From: Pseudonocardia sp.
GTDB taxonomy: Bacteria > Actinomycetota > Actinomycetes > Mycobacteriales > Pseudonocardiaceae
NCBI GenBank assembly: GCA_030453005.1
Contig: JAKDLE010000080.1
Coordinates: 1-8,498, forward strand
Reading direction: 5' to 3'
DNA length: 8,498 nt
Shown: one piece after another, positions 8,277-8,498 of the stretch
How positions within the stretch are numbered: position 1 is the first letter of the stretch
Layout of the letters: every line of letters begins with the position of its first letter
The notes under the pieces: generated by a model
What the model was told of the DNA's origin: nothing
Database searches by the model: none
Seen by the model: only the letters and a program-made list of their open reading frames with translations
Translations under genes and position numbers: made by a program

Positions 8277-8498
8277 CAGGGTCGGTCCCAGCTCTCGACG
8301 GCTCGGCCGCACCGGCTTCGACAATGGCGGCGGGGTGAGCGTAGCCGAACGCCCCCCACACCACCCGCGCCGATCGGGGACGATCCCGCCGGGGGTCCGG
8401 GCGGCCACCCGCCGGTGGCCACCGTCCGGGCACAGGCGCATCAAGTGCTCGGCCTGACTCAATGTCTGCCCGGTCGACGAGCGCGCGGGGGGCCAGGT
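8277..8498. other. Upstream region of the 606-aa gene; no gene supported
   Basis: This 222-bp end of the window shows no RNA gene and no persuasive coding sequence. The minus-strand frame stays open through it to a TTG at 8462, but the translation is rich in Arg, Pro and Gly and lacks protein-like periodicity. A possible -10 hexamer for the 606-aa gene is TACGCT on the minus strand (8343-8338), about 62 nt before the ATG, with no matching -35 seen. A hairpin flanked by a direct repeat lies further upstream. Confidence 0.45.
8403..8420. repeat. Perfect inverted repeat, 7-bp stem and 4-nt loop
   Basis: GGCCACC at 8403-8409 and GGTGGCC at 8414-8420 are exact reverse complements around CGCC. The heptamer GTCCGGG occurs on both sides as a direct repeat (8395-8401 and 8424-8430). 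There is no T-tract on either strand, so it is not a normal intrinsic terminator. It could be a protein-binding site or chance in GC-rich DNA. Confidence 0.5.

Noticed and set aside
8277..8462. 62-codon N-terminal extension of the 606-aa gene from a TTG
   Set aside because: The composition is not protein-like, there is no ribosome binding site at the TTG, and a globular sequence begins at the ATG of 8276.

Overview
The window is GC-rich DNA with the codon bias of a high-GC actinobacterium. G/C third positions, GTG starts, 4-bp stop/start overlaps and a leaderless-type promoter all point that way. A Pseudonocardia-like or related genus would fit, but nothing here fixes the genus. Coding density is very high: six genes, two of them convergent pairs separated by only 11-12 bp, with no tRNA, rRNA, CRISPR array or insertion sequence seen.

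Region 1 (1-1087, + strand) holds the 3' part of a SAM-dependent methyltransferase, translationally coupled to a small DoxX/DoxD-type membrane protein. Region 2 (1100-3307, - strand) is a fused alpha-beta E1 component of a 2-oxoacid dehydrogenase (735 aa, ThDP-dependent). Its start is set by a strong ribosome binding site rather than by the longest reading frame. These look like ordinary metabolic genes.

Region 3 (3381-6444, + strand) is the most interesting part. It is a compact three-gene operon with 4-bp overlaps at both junctions, apparently driven by a leaderless promoter. The order is a 265-aa protein (helical/coiled-coil N-terminus, winged-helix-like C-terminus), a 338-aa BREX-type ATP-binding-domain protein whose Walker A motif is destroyed, and a 418-aa BrxD-like P-loop ATPase with intact Walker A and Walker B motifs. 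No BREX methylase (PglX), phosphatase (PglZ), Lon-like protease (BrxL) or helicase gene is present in the window. I infer an orphan, BREX-related DNA-transaction or defence module: a DNA-binding adaptor, a pseudo-ATPase and an active ATPase made in coupled amounts.

Region 4 (6456-8276, - strand) is an unrecognised 606-aa protein converging on the ATPase operon. It has an acidic low-complexity tract, a possible C-x2-C-x3-H-x4-H metal site and a helical-repeat-like basic C-terminus. Its 222-bp upstream region (8277-8498) has a hairpin flanked by a direct repeat and no convincing gene. Whether the 606-aa protein belongs with the ATPase operon cannot be decided from this window.
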